From assembly GCA_028875875.1 (NCBI GenBank), contig JAGWUV010000032.1, positions 1 through 52,302 of the forward strand: a stretch of DNA of 52,302 nucleotides, given 5' to 3'. Position numbers and translations under genes: made by a program. The DNA comes from Bacteroidota bacterium (GTDB lineage: Bacteria; Bacteroidota; Bacteroidia; Chitinophagales; Chitinophagaceae). The number at the start of each line of letters is the position of its first letter. Positions within the stretch are counted from its first letter, which is position 1. The notes under the pieces are model-generated. The model was not told where the DNA came from. It did not search any database and was given only the letters and a program-made list of their open reading frames with translations. Shown here piece after piece: positions 15,152 to 23,112 of this stretch.

Positions 15152-16651
15152 TTAAGTCACGTACTTGCCTATCAGCGGCATTTTTTGAAATTCTTTCTTT
15201 TCTACCTGTACAATAAACCATGTGAATAAAGCCAGAAGTCCGGTTCCCAACAGTAAACTAACAGCTTTACCCGGCAAGAAAGAAATAACCGCCTCGTGCA
15301 TGAAGAACAACAGTACAACGATCACTATGTAGGCTACCAGCTTTTTCCAGGCATAAGGAATACGATATTCTTTTTGTCCCCATACAAAACTCACCACCAT
15401 CATGCTGCCATAACAAGCGAAAGTAGCCCAGGCGCAAGCCATATAACTAAAATGAGGAATGAAGAAATAATTGATCAGCAGCGTAATGATTGCACCGATC
15501 AAAGTAATCCAGGCACCGGCCATGGTTTTATGACCAAGTTTATACCATACACTCAGGTTATAATAAATACCCAGGAACATATTAGCCAGCAAGAGTATGG
15601 GTACCACTTTTAAGCCCACCCACATTTTAGGATTACGTATAAAGTGCTTCCAAATATCTAGGTACAATACAACCAGAAGGAACATCAAGCACAGGGTGAT
15701 CACAAAAAATTTCATCACCCTCGCATACACCTTAGGGGCGTTTCCTTCGGTAGCCTGTTTAAAAAAGAAAGGCTCGGCGCCCATTCTGAATGCCTGTACC
15801 GCCAGTGTGATAAGAATGGATAATTTATAACACGCAGAATAAATGCCTACTTGTGCTTTAGCCTCATCCACTGTTTTAACAGGCGCCCACCATCCCAGCA
15901 TGATGCGATCGAAAGTTTCATTGATCATACCAGCAAAGCCTGCAATGATCAATGGCAGCCCATATTTCATCATACTCAACCATAATTCCTTATCAAACTT
16001 CAAGGCAAACCCTGTAAATTCTTTTGTTAAAAACAATAAGGTGAAAACAGATTGAATAACATTGGCCAGCAATACATAGCCCACTGCCCAATCGGGTTTA
16101 AAAAAGAAATGTACCCAGTGTGAAGGATTTTCGGCTATCCATTTTGGACAAAGACTTAAAAAGAAATAGATACTGATGATGTTCAGCACAATACCGCCTA
16201 CTTTAACAACGGCAAATTTCACAGGCCTTCCATCCTGCCGTAGTTTGGCAAAGGGAATAGAAGATAATGCATCTAAGGCAATAATCGCGGCGCTTAATGA
16301 AAGATACTCGGGATGAAGGTTGATTTGAAGCAGAACAGATAGCGGATGTTGCAATACCATCAGCAGGAAACACAACAACACAGTTGAGGTGATCATGGAA
16401 ATACTGGTGGTATTGTACACTGATCTCTTATCAGCAGTATTAGCGAAACGAAAAAAAGCGGTTTCCATTCCATAAGTGAAGATCACATTCATGAATGGAA
16501 TGAATGCATACACGATACTCATCTCACCATATTGCGACTCCGAAAATTTGAATGTCAGATAGGGCGTAAGCAGGTAATTAATGAAACGTGCGGCAATGGA
16601 ACTTACTCCATACCACATGGTTTGTCCTGCTAATTTTTTAATACTGCTCAT
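15152..16651 (-). CDS. Polysaccharide flippase of the Wzx/MOP superfamily
   Basis: A 499-residue inner-membrane protein with about 14 hydrophobic helices, of the oligosaccharide flippase group. The N-terminus (SSIKKLAGQTMWYGVSSIAARFINYLLTPYLTFKF) is typical of the family, as is the internal symmetry with a second block starting near 215. It would move lipid-linked oligosaccharides across the inner membrane for capsule, O-antigen or glycan assembly. No other polysaccharide genes are beside it, which is common for this lone Bacteroidota homologue; its substrate is unknown. Confidence 0.85.
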   Translation of the reverse strand: MSSIKKLAGQTMWYGVSSIAARFINYLLTPYLTFKFSESQYGEMSIVYAFIPFMNVIFTYGMETAFFRFANTADKRSVYNTTSISMITSTVLLCFLLMVLQHPLSVLLQINLHPEYLSLSAAIIALDALSSIPFAKLRQDGRPVKFAVVKVGGIVLNIISIYFFLSLCPKWIAENPSHWVHFFFKPDWAVGYVLLANVIQSVFTLLFLTKEFTGFALKFDKELWLSMMKYGLPLIIAGFAGMINETFDRIMLGWWAPVKTVDEAKAQVGIYSACYKLSILITLAVQAFRMGAEPFFFKQATEGNAPKVYARVMKFFVITLCLMFLLVVLYLDIWKHFIRNPKMWVGLKVVPILLLANMFLGIYYNLSVWYKLGHKTMAGAWITLIGAIITLLINYFFIPHFSYMACAWATFACYGSMMVVSFVWGQKEYRIPYAWKKLVAYIVIVVLLFFMHEAVISFLPGKAVSLLLGTGLLALFTWFIVQVEKKEFQKMPLIGKYVT

Positions 16652-16761
16652 GTATTATTACACACTGCAAACTGAATGCCTGCAAAATATTGGCTGCTAA
16701 AATAAGTATTGTTCAACTAGATTAGGTATTTAGGCAGTGAAACTTCATTCCCAAACCTTTG

Positions 16762-17820
16762 TTAATGAAGATGTGTTTGCGGCGGCACTAAGGAATAACC
16801 CGGCGGTGCAAAACCTGTATTAGTAAGAAAAGATGTATCGGTTAATGTTCGAAGGAAAGCCGTTAGCTGCCCAATCTCAAAGTTGGATAGAGGTAATTTA
16901 TGTTGTAGCAAACTATCAGTGTTTTCATCTGGCTGCATATTCTTACGGTAATGCTCAAATACATTCATTAGGGAGAAAAAGCGGCCATCATGCCCATATG
17001 GATCTGTGACTGCCACGTTCCTGAGGCTGGGCACACGAAACTTCAGCGAATCTGACTTTAACCTTGTAATTTTTTTACGGCCTTCATCTTTCAGTACTTC
17101 ATCCATTGGCATGCCAATATCCCGATAGGAAAAGTCGGTGAAGAAAGGTTCTTTATGGCAGGAAGCACACTTCATTTTAAAAATGTTGTAACCGAGTTGC
17201 TCAGGTAAAATAAAAGAAGCTTCTCCCCGCATCACTTTATCATATTTGCTGTTGCTGCTTACCATCATCAGCATAAACTGGCTCAATGCTTTCATGATGC
17301 GCTGCGTATTGATCGTTGCATCGCCAAAAGCCGAACGGAAAAGACGTTGATAACTTGTATCATTCTTTAATTTATTTACAACATTCTCCAACGTTTCAGC
17401 CATCTCGTGTTCATTGGTGATCGGGGCTATAGGCTGTACATCCAAATGGTTGATACCTCCATCCCACATAAATTCTTTTTGCCAGGCTAAATTTTGCAAA
17501 GCAGGTGCATTACGTTCTGTAAGAGAATTATTATAACCATGGCTGAGATTATGTTCATACGTAGCAAAAGCTGCAAACTGCTGGTGACAAGAGGCGCAGG
17601 AAAAATTGCCATCTTTGCTCAGCCTTCCGTCATAAAAAAGTGTTTTACCCAGCGTAAACCCTTCTACCGTAAGGGGATTATTTTTAAAATCGTACAAGGG
17701 TTGTGGCCAGCCTTTAGGAACCACAAAACGTAATGGCGTTGGATGGAAGGTAGCTGTTGTCCATGCTATGGCAAATCCTACCAAAACGATCAATGCTATG
17801 ATGGTAGAAATAATTTTCAT
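16762..17820 (-). CDS. Di-heme peroxidase of the CcpA/MauG family, MbnH-like
   Basis: A 352-residue periplasmic di-heme c-type protein anchored or exported by an N-terminal hydrophobic segment. The two heme motifs CASCH are at 75-79 and 218-222; the C-terminal core FRVPSLRNVAVTDPYGHDGRF (about 261-281) is typical of bacterial cytochrome c peroxidases and MauG. Its start overlaps the stop of the MbnP-like gene (ATGA), so translation is coupled. In methanotrophs the same neighbour pair is MbnH and MbnP, where MbnH oxidises a tryptophan of MbnP to kynurenine, creating a copper site. That role is inferred here; plain hydrogen peroxide reduction is the alternative. Confidence 0.85.
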   Translation of the reverse strand: MKIISTIIALIVLVGFAIAWTTATFHPTPLRFVVPKGWPQPLYDFKNNPLTVEGFTLGKTLFYDGRLSKDGNFSCASCHQQFAAFATYEHNLSHGYNNSLTERNAPALQNLAWQKEFMWDGGINHLDVQPIAPITNEHEMAETLENVVNKLKNDTSYQRLFRSAFGDATINTQRIMKALSQFMLMMVSSNSKYDKVMRGEASFILPEQLGYNIFKMKCASCHKEPFFTDFSYRDIGMPMDEVLKDEGRKKITRLKSDSLKFRVPSLRNVAVTDPYGHDGRFFSLMNVFEHYRKNMQPDENTDSLLQHKLPLSNFEIGQLTAFLRTLTDTSFLTNTGFAPPGYSLVPPQTHLH

Positions 17821-18533
17821 GGATGATTTTCTATTGAAAAAGAACCAGCGATATTATCGGCCAGTTGCATGGCCAATGAGCCGGGTTGATGACAAACGGG
17901 ATATTGCTGAATTGAGATAAGATGTTTTCCGCCGAACCATTTTAACTCATCAACGGTAATATCAATAGAATCATTGTCGGTATTGGTTTTCAATACCACA
18001 ACTCTTGTGGCATTTTCTCCTGGCTTATACCCACCAACATGATAAGAAAAAGTGTGTGCAGCCATATGAGACGAATCACTCTGCCCTTCCAGTTTTGCAA
18101 AAACATAACCGGTATTCCATGTCCAGAACATACCGTTCATCGGATCCAAAGCCCCCGTTTGCACGCCGCTTACATTTCTCAGACTATCTACTCCAACTGT
18201 AAAACGAATGGCATGAATTTTCTTGAAAGAAGTTGGCAACATGATCTTCTGTGAGGCTGTATCAGCAGCATCTACCAAAAAATAATCATTAGAGAAAGTT
18301 TGCTCTTGCCGGTGTTCATCGATCAACACAATATGCGAAACATAAAATCGAAAACGATTCACTGTAAAGGGTTCTCCATTACTGTTAGAATAGGCTTCCG
18401 TAAACAATTGTAACTGCTGTGCTCCCACTTTAGGATGGAATTGTATAACAATTGAGTGTTGTTGGGCATGCACATGATACACGGTTAACAAAACAATACA
18501 AGTGTGTAGTATTTGTATAGAATATCTTCGCAT
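17817..18533 (-). CDS. MbnP-family copper-binding protein
   Basis: A 238-residue exported protein: signal peptide ending HVHAQ, then a beta-rich domain. The family core GMFWTWNTGYVFAKLEG (about 134-150) holds the conserved tryptophans (Trp137, Trp139), one of which in MopE/CorA/MbnP proteins is turned into kynurenine and helps bind copper; YHVGGY (164-169) offers a histidine. The ATG at 18533 overlaps the arfB stop codon (TGATG); one codon upstream is only TTG. The next gene, overlapping by four bases, is its likely modifying di-heme enzyme. No methanobactin biosynthesis genes are in the window, so a general copper-handling role is more likely than methanobactin uptake. Confidence 0.85.
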   Translation of the reverse strand: MRRYSIQILHTCIVLLTVYHVHAQQHSIVIQFHPKVGAQQLQLFTEAYSNSNGEPFTVNRFRFYVSHIVLIDEHRQEQTFSNDYFLVDAADTASQKIMLPTSFKKIHAIRFTVGVDSLRNVSGVQTGALDPMNGMFWTWNTGYVFAKLEGQSDSSHMAAHTFSYHVGGYKPGENATRVVVLKTNTDNDSIDITVDELKWFGGKHLISIQQYPVCHQPGSLAMQLADNIAGSFSIENHP

Positions 18534-18940
18534 CAATAATCCCCCGGTTTAAATTTTCTCCTTCCCGCTTTATGCTGGGCAATTCTTTTTTTAGATTCTA
18601 TTCGCTTTTCTTTTGATGCCTTGGTTGGATGCGTGGCTATCCTGCTCTTCTTTTTAATCAATGCCTGGTTAACCAGCTCATTTAATTTAACAATCACCCG
18701 CTGCTTATTTTCCAGTTGTGTTCTTGCTTCCTGCGATTTTACCAGTAAATAACCATCCGATGTAATTCTTCCATGTAGCTTTTGTACTATCAGTTGTTTT
18801 TGTTCATCCGTAGCAATATCCGAAGCTGCCGCCAACCATCTTCCTTCTACCATTGTTTCAACCTTGTTCACGTTCTGCCCGCCCTTGCCACCACTACGTG
18901 CTGTTCTAAATTCAATCTCCCGTGTAATATCTATCTTCAT
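18533..18940 (-). CDS. arfB: Alternative ribosome-rescue factor ArfB (peptidyl-tRNA hydrolase)
   Basis: A 135-residue single-domain release-factor-like protein. The GGQ motif that enters the peptidyl-transferase centre is at residues 20-22 within RSGGKGGQNVNKVET, and the C-terminal tail (from about 95) is strongly basic, as needed to enter the empty mRNA channel of stalled ribosomes. It frees ribosomes stuck at mRNA ends without a stop codon. It is first in an overlapping operon with the MbnP- and MbnH-like genes, which have no known link to translation. It is divergent from dtd with only 22 bases between start codons. Confidence 0.92.
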   Translation of the reverse strand: MKIDITREIEFRTARSGGKGGQNVNKVETMVEGRWLAAASDIATDEQKQLIVQKLHGRITSDGYLLVKSQEARTQLENKQRVIVKLNELVNQALIKKKSRIATHPTKASKEKRIESKKRIAQHKAGRRKFKPGDY

Positions 18941-18962
18941 TCACTAAAATTAGTTCATTCGT

Positions 18963-19415
18963 ATGAGAGTGGTGATTCAAAGAGTAACAGAAGCCAGCGT
19001 TACGGTTGACAATAACATCATCGGTAATATTGAAAACGGGTTATTGGTTTTGGTAGGAATTGAAGACGCAGATACCGATGAGGATATTGAATGGCTGAGC
19101 AATAAAATTGTAAACCTTCGGATATTCAATGATGAGCAGGGTGTTATGAATAAAAGCGTAGTGGATATCAAAGGAAGAATTTTACTCATCAGTCAGTTTA
19201 CATTGCATGCTTCTACCAAAAAAGGAAACAGACCTTCGTACATCAAAGCCAGCAAACCGGATATTGCAATACCGATGTACGAGAAGATGATCAGGCAACT
19301 GGAAAAAGATAGCGGGCAAAAAATTGAGACCGGCCAGTTTGGCGCTGATATGAAAGTAAGGCTGCTGAATGACGGACCGGTTACAATTGTGATAGATAGT
19401 AAAAACAGGGAGTAA
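18963..19415 (+). CDS. dtd: D-aminoacyl-tRNA deacylase
   Basis: A 150-residue enzyme that hydrolyses D-amino acids (and glycine from tRNA-Ala) off mischarged tRNA. The two diagnostic motifs are present: SQFTL near residues 78-82 and the cis-proline NDGPVT near 137-142. The start MRVVIQRVTEASV is the normal N-terminus. It is followed by a MazG-like gene and glyQS on the same strand; a deacylase that also clears Gly-tRNA-Ala next to the glycyl-tRNA synthetase gene is a sensible grouping. Confidence 0.95.
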   Translation: MRVVIQRVTEASVTVDNNIIGNIENGLLVLVGIEDADTDEDIEWLSNKIVNLRIFNDEQGVMNKSVVDIKGRILLISQFTLHASTKKGNRPSYIKASKPDIAIPMYEKMIRQLEKDSGQKIETGQFGADMKVRLLNDGPVTIVIDSKNRE

Positions 19416-19429
19416 GTATTATAAGTCCC

Positions 19430-19444
19430 ATTCGTGTAATTCGT
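19430..19444. repeat. Short dispersed repeat, AATTCGTGTAATTCGT type, second copy
   Basis: Fifteen bases identical to 9356-9370, with a partial copy at 19449-19459, in the 55-base spacer between dtd and the MazG-like gene. Confidence 0.5.
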
Positions 19445-19470
19445 AAAAATTCGTGTAATAAATAAAAACT

Positions 19471-19797
19471 ATGACCATACAGCAAGCCCAGGAGCAGGTT
19501 GACAATTGGATCAAAACCGTTGGCGTTCGTTATTTCAATGAACTCACCAATCTAGGCATTCTCATGGAAGAAGTAGGCGAACTTTCCCGCCTGATGGTAA
19601 GAACCTATGGGGAGCAATCTTTCAAGGAATCCGATAAAGGCAAAGAGATCGCTGATGAAATGGCCGATGTATTGTGGGTATTGATCTGCCTTGCCAATCA
19701 AACAGGGGTTGATCTTACGCAAGCACTGGAGAAGAATTTTGAAAAGAAGAATATCCGCGATGCTTCCAGGCATAAAGAAAATGATAAACTGAAATAA
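19471..19797 (+). CDS. MazG-like nucleotide pyrophosphohydrolase
   Basis: A 108-residue all-alpha NTP pyrophosphohydrolase. The metal-binding residues are in MEEVGELSRLM (about 31-41) and in ADEMADVLWVLICLAN (about 62-77). Single-domain MazG-like enzymes cleave (often non-canonical) nucleoside triphosphates to the monophosphate and pyrophosphate, a house-cleaning role. This short form is widespread in Bacteroidota. The spacing suggests a transcript with dtd upstream. Confidence 0.9.
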   Translation: MTIQQAQEQVDNWIKTVGVRYFNELTNLGILMEEVGELSRLMVRTYGEQSFKESDKGKEIADEMADVLWVLICLANQTGVDLTQALEKNFEKKNIRDASRHKENDKLK

Positions 19798-19810
19798 TTT
19801 TCTTACGCTA

Positions 19811-19839
19811 AAGGCTGAGGGTCGAAAGCTGAAAGCCTT
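19811..19839 (+). terminator. Weak hairpin after the MazG-like gene
   Basis: AAGGCT (19811-19816) and AGCCTT (19834-19839) enclose a 17-base loop containing GAAAGCTGAAA, a tract that recurs near 45706. A GCTTTCAGC inverted copy follows at 19866. Terminator function is doubtful because no T-run follows. Confidence 0.3.
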
Positions 19840-19875
19840 ATCATTTTACTAACATTCCGCCCTACGCTTTCAGCA

Positions 19876-19905
19876 TTTGGTGTTTTGCCTTTGTACCTAT
19901 ATTTG
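19876..19905 (+). promoter_or_regulatory. Promoter of glyQS
   Basis: TTTG (19876-19879), an 18-base spacer and TATATTTG (19898-19905) fit the Bacteroidota -33/-7 pattern. The box ends only 7 bases before the ATG at 19913, so the transcript should have almost no leader. Confidence 0.65.
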
Positions 19906-19912
19906 CAGCCTT

Positions 19913-21379
19913 ATGAGTACGCAATCAGATAATCGTTTCCAGGCCATTATTTCTCATGCCAAAGAATATGGCTTTGTTTTCCAGAGCAGTGAAATTTATG
20001 ATGGATTAAGTGCAGTGTACGATTACGGTCCGTATGGCTGCGAGCTGAAAAAAAATATCCGCGACTATTGGTGGAAAAGCATGACACAAATGCACGAGAA
20101 TATCGTGGGTGTTGATGCAGCTATTTTCATGCATCCTACCACATGGAAGGCCAGCGGGCACGTTGATAATTTCAGCGACCCGATGATCGATAACAAAGAC
20201 AGTAAAAAACGTTATCGCGTAGATCATTTATTAGAAGCTTATGCTGATCAGTTAGAAGAAAAAGGTGAAGCCGAAAAAGCCAAAACCATATTGGCAACAA
20301 TGGATGCTTTATTGGCTAAAGAAGATTATGCAGGACTGAAACAACTGATCATCGACAATAACATTAAATGTTCCATCAGCGGCACCTGCAACTGGACCGA
20401 CATCCGCCAGTTCAACCTGATGTTCGATACTAAACTCGGTTCTGTAACCGATGAGGCTGATACCATTTACCTACGCCCCGAAACAGCACAAGGTATTTTC
20501 GTGAACTTCCTCAACGTACAAAAAACAGCGAGGATGAAAATTCCTTTCGGTATCGCTCAAACAGGTAAAGCATTCCGTAACGAGATCGTGGCCAGGCAAT
20601 TCATCTTCCGCATGAGGGAGTTTGAACAAATGGAAATGCAGTTCTTCGTTCGCCCCGGCACTGAAGGCGACTGGTATAAATTCTGGAAAGAAGAAAGGTT
20701 GAAATGGCACCTGAGCTTGGGTATTCCCGCAGAAAAATATCGTTACCACGATCACGTAAAATTAGCCCACTACGCTAAAGAAGCCTGTGATATTGAATTT
20801 GAATTCCCGATGGGCTTTAAAGAGGTAGAGGGCATCCATTCACGCAGCGATTTCGATTTAAGTCAGCACCAACTATACAGTAAAAAGAAACAACAATATT
20901 TCGATGCAGATGTAGACCCAACAACCGGAAAGCCTTATGGCAACTACGTTCCATACGTGATCGAAACCTCAATAGGATTGGATCGTATGTGCCTGCTCGT
21001 TATGTCAAATGCCTACGATGAAGAAACCATCAACAAAGAAGATGGTACAACAGACAGTCGTGTGGTAATGCACATCCCAGAGAAGATCGCACCGGTAAAA
21101 CTGGCCATTCTTCCCTTAACTAAAAAAGATGGATTACCCGAGCTGGCCAGAGAACTGATGGATGCCTGCAAAGGTTCCTTCCGTTGCTTTTACGAAGAGA
21201 AAGATGCCATTGGTAAGCGTTACAGAAGGCAGGATGCGATTGGTACGCCATTCTGTGTTACCATAGATCATCAAACCAAAGAAGATGGTACTGTTACCAT
21301 TCGCTATAGAGATTCTATGCAGCAGGAGCGTGTACACATGAGCAAATTAAAAAGCATTGTACTCGAAGCCATTTCTTAG
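19913..21379 (+). CDS. glyQS: Glycyl-tRNA synthetase, dimeric (alpha2) type
   Basis: A 488-residue class II synthetase that charges tRNA-Gly. The N-terminal block RFQAIISHAKEYGFVFQSSEIYDGLSAVYDYGP is specific for the eukaryote/bacterial-type GlyRS; motif 2 is FRNEIVARQFIFRMREFEQMEMQFF (about 222-246), motif 3 GLDRMCLLVM (about 354-363), and the anticodon-binding domain follows from about 385. The frame runs back to a TTG at 19877, but that region is the promoter, so the ATG at 19913 is used. It ends shortly before a strong bidirectional terminator. Confidence 0.95.
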   Translation: MSTQSDNRFQAIISHAKEYGFVFQSSEIYDGLSAVYDYGPYGCELKKNIRDYWWKSMTQMHENIVGVDAAIFMHPTTWKASGHVDNFSDPMIDNKDSKKRYRVDHLLEAYADQLEEKGEAEKAKTILATMDALLAKEDYAGLKQLIIDNNIKCSISGTCNWTDIRQFNLMFDTKLGSVTDEADTIYLRPETAQGIFVNFLNVQKTARMKIPFGIAQTGKAFRNEIVARQFIFRMREFEQMEMQFFVRPGTEGDWYKFWKEERLKWHLSLGIPAEKYRYHDHVKLAHYAKEACDIEFEFPMGFKEVEGIHSRSDFDLSQHQLYSKKKQQYFDADVDPTTGKPYGNYVPYVIETSIGLDRMCLLVMSNAYDEETINKEDGTTDSRVVMHIPEKIAPVKLAILPLTKKDGLPELARELMDACKGSFRCFYEEKDAIGKRYRRQDAIGTPFCVTIDHQTKEDGTVTIRYRDSMQQERVHMSKLKSIVLEAIS

Positions 21380-21409
21380 TAACCGGCTTAAATGCTGCTA
21401 TTGAACTTC

Positions 21410-21430
21410 GTTGTGTCACTCACTTGTACG
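21410..21430 (-). repeat. Dispersed repeat family A, copy 1 (GTACAAGTGAGTGACACAAC)
   Basis: Read on the minus strand it is identical over 21 bases to 46526-46546. It sits between the glyQS stop codon and the shared terminator. Confidence 0.7.
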
Positions 21431-21450
21431 TTCGGTTCATTACGCAACAT

Positions 21451-21494
21451 AAAACCAAAAGAGCCTTCAGCATACTGAAGGCTCTTTTGGTTTT
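21451..21494. terminator. Bidirectional terminator, glyQS / secreted hypothetical
   Basis: A perfect 20-base stem, 21451-21470 with 21475-21494, around the loop CATA. A-rich on the left and T-rich on the right, it can stop transcription from both convergent genes. Confidence 0.9.
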
Positions 21495-21521
21495 AGCTTT
21501 ATTTACAAGCAACTTACTTCT

Positions 21522-22160
21522 TTATTTTTCATAAGGAAAATTTCTTGATATTTTTCTCATCATTCGCTCCATTAATTGACTAGCAGAAGAAAAGGCTGTT
21601 TCATCCATAGTTTTAGAAAATCTCCATAATAACTCTCCATCTTTACCATTCTTCACCTGCATTACCAGTAAACCACTAGCCGTTTTAGAACCAATACCAC
21701 CAAACAAAATCGTTTTGGCAATAGCAGCTCCTTCAGAAGATGTTTTTTGATACGAATAGTTGCATTTAATAACCGCATCAACACCTAACACTTTCGCAAC
21801 AGAATCGGCAGTTACTTCATCCAGCTTATCGAATATGCCGGCTTTTTTCAGTAAAGCATTTGTTTTATCTACATCCTGAAAATCTACGCTATAATTACTT
21901 CTCTTTCTAAGCAAATAAGTGTACATCTCATTTTGCAGGCTGGAACCCAGGCTTGCTTCTTCCGCTTTATTAGCAGACTCATCAAAATTTTTCGGAGGTC
22001 TTTTATAAGTGATATTGGCCACAAAAGGAAGGATCGCAACAACTTTATGCCTGGCGATTGTTTCTTTCATTTTAGGAGACTCATACACCTGCTTCGCAGT
22101 TTCTTGAGCAAAACCCTGTAAAGCAGCAAAAAGAGAAATTAACAAGAAGACTTTTTTCAT
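21522..22160 (-). CDS. Secreted hypothetical protein, CsgG/GNA1162-like in outline
   Basis: A 212-residue exported protein: MKKVFLLISLFAALQGFAQ is a clear signal peptide without lipobox. The segment HKVVAILPFVANITYKRPPK followed by LQNEMYTYLL and by a LGVDAVIKCNYSY strand resembles periplasmic proteins of the CsgG/DUF799 type, in which a conserved ILPF strand opens the domain; the assignment is tentative. The frame extends to 22190 by a non-ATG start, but the ATG at 22160 gives the signal peptide directly. A hairpin separates it from the ferredoxin reductase gene upstream. Confidence 0.65.
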   Translation of the reverse strand: MKKVFLLISLFAALQGFAQETAKQVYESPKMKETIARHKVVAILPFVANITYKRPPKNFDESANKAEEASLGSSLQNEMYTYLLRKRSNYSVDFQDVDKTNALLKKAGIFDKLDEVTADSVAKVLGVDAVIKCNYSYQKTSSEGAAIAKTILFGGIGSKTASGLLVMQVKNGKDGELLWRFSKTMDETAFSSASQLMERMMRKISRNFPYEK

Positions 22161-22231
22161 ATCTTTTAGAATTGGTTGAGCCACGAACATAACACATAAA
22201 TTGAAAAATGCATATTAATTTCTCAAGAAAA

Positions 22232-22264
22232 AAAGTGAGTCACTCTTAGAGAGTGACTCACTTT
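22232..22264 (-). terminator. Terminator of the ferredoxin reductase gene
   Basis: A perfect 14-base stem (22232-22245 with 22251-22264) and loop TTAGA. On the minus strand it is followed by a T-run, 26 bases beyond the stop codon. Confidence 0.85.
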
Positions 22265-22289
22265 GAAAATTTATCAAAAAAAATTTAGG

Positions 22290-23015
22290 CTATCCGTATA
22301 ACTCCAGGTGAATCGCTTTCTTATCATAACCTAAAGCCTGTATACGTTGTTTAGCCTCATCAATCATATTTTTCCATCCACACAGATAGAATTTGGCAGC
22401 CGGCTTTTCATTGGCCAAAAGTTGTTCATACACTTTGTGTACATAACCCGTGTACATTCCTTCACCTACTTCCTGTTCTCTTGAAAACACAGGATGATAG
22501 AAAAAATTAGGCTCATTCTTTTGCAGCTCCTGTAATTCTTTCAAATACAATACATCCGTTAATTTTCTGCAACCGAAGATGAGATGTATGTTTTTATGCG
22601 GCACTTTATTCTCATGAACATATTTTACCATTGAGCGGAAAGGAGCGATACCCGTACCTGTACAGATCAGGTAAATATCCTGGTCAATCACTTCCGGTAA
22701 GGTAAATTTACCCTGAGGGCCTCGTAAAGTTAATTCACTACCCACTTTCACTTCATTAAAAAGATAGGTAGTACCTGCACCCCCTTCTAAATATACAATT
22801 ACCAATTCAATGACATTCGTTCCATTAGGAGCCGAAGCGATGGAATAGCTTCTCCATCTTTTGTTTTTTTGTTCGTGGATTGGTAGGTCAAGGGTTACAA
22901 ACTGTCCAGACTGAAAATCAAATTTCTCAACGCCGGGTATTTGAATATAGAATCTTCTGGTAGACTCAGTTTCGTTGACGATGTCTATTACCTTTCCGGT
23001 TTGCCATTCAAGCAT
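22290..23015 (-). CDS. FAD/NAD(P)-binding ferredoxin reductase-like oxidoreductase
   Basis: A 241-residue protein of the ferredoxin-NADP reductase family. FAD binding is shown by RSYSIAS (about 55-61) with the preceding beta barrel; the NAD(P) domain begins with CTGTGIAPFRS (about 117-127) and ends with YLCGWKNMIDEA (about 207-218). It passes electrons between NAD(P)H and a one-electron carrier such as ferredoxin or flavodoxin; the partner is not encoded nearby. It lacks its own iron-sulfur domain, so it is not a full oxygenase reductase. Single gene, with a terminator behind it. Confidence 0.85.
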   Translation of the reverse strand: MLEWQTGKVIDIVNETESTRRFYIQIPGVEKFDFQSGQFVTLDLPIHEQKNKRWRSYSIASAPNGTNVIELVIVYLEGGAGTTYLFNEVKVGSELTLRGPQGKFTLPEVIDQDIYLICTGTGIAPFRSMVKYVHENKVPHKNIHLIFGCRKLTDVLYLKELQELQKNEPNFFYHPVFSREQEVGEGMYTGYVHKVYEQLLANEKPAAKFYLCGWKNMIDEAKQRIQALGYDKKAIHLELYG

Positions 23016-23055
23016 ACGTTATAATTTGTCTGCTAAAATACAGTGCATCTACTAA

Positions 23056-23080
23056 AATACCGGCATTAAAAGCCGGTATT
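23056..23080 (-). terminator. Terminator of the S8 protease gene
   Basis: AATACCGGC (23056-23064) pairs with GCCGGTATT (23072-23080). On the minus strand it ends in a TTTT-containing tail, about 33 bases past the protease stop codon. Confidence 0.65.
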
Positions 23081-23112
23081 TATGCAATCGTTCTCAAAAT
23101 TTATTCGCTGCA

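Noticed and set aside
16762-18533. A methanobactin gene cluster
   Set aside because: There is no mbnA-like precursor and no MbnB/MbnC homologue nearby; only the MbnP/MbnH-like pair is present.
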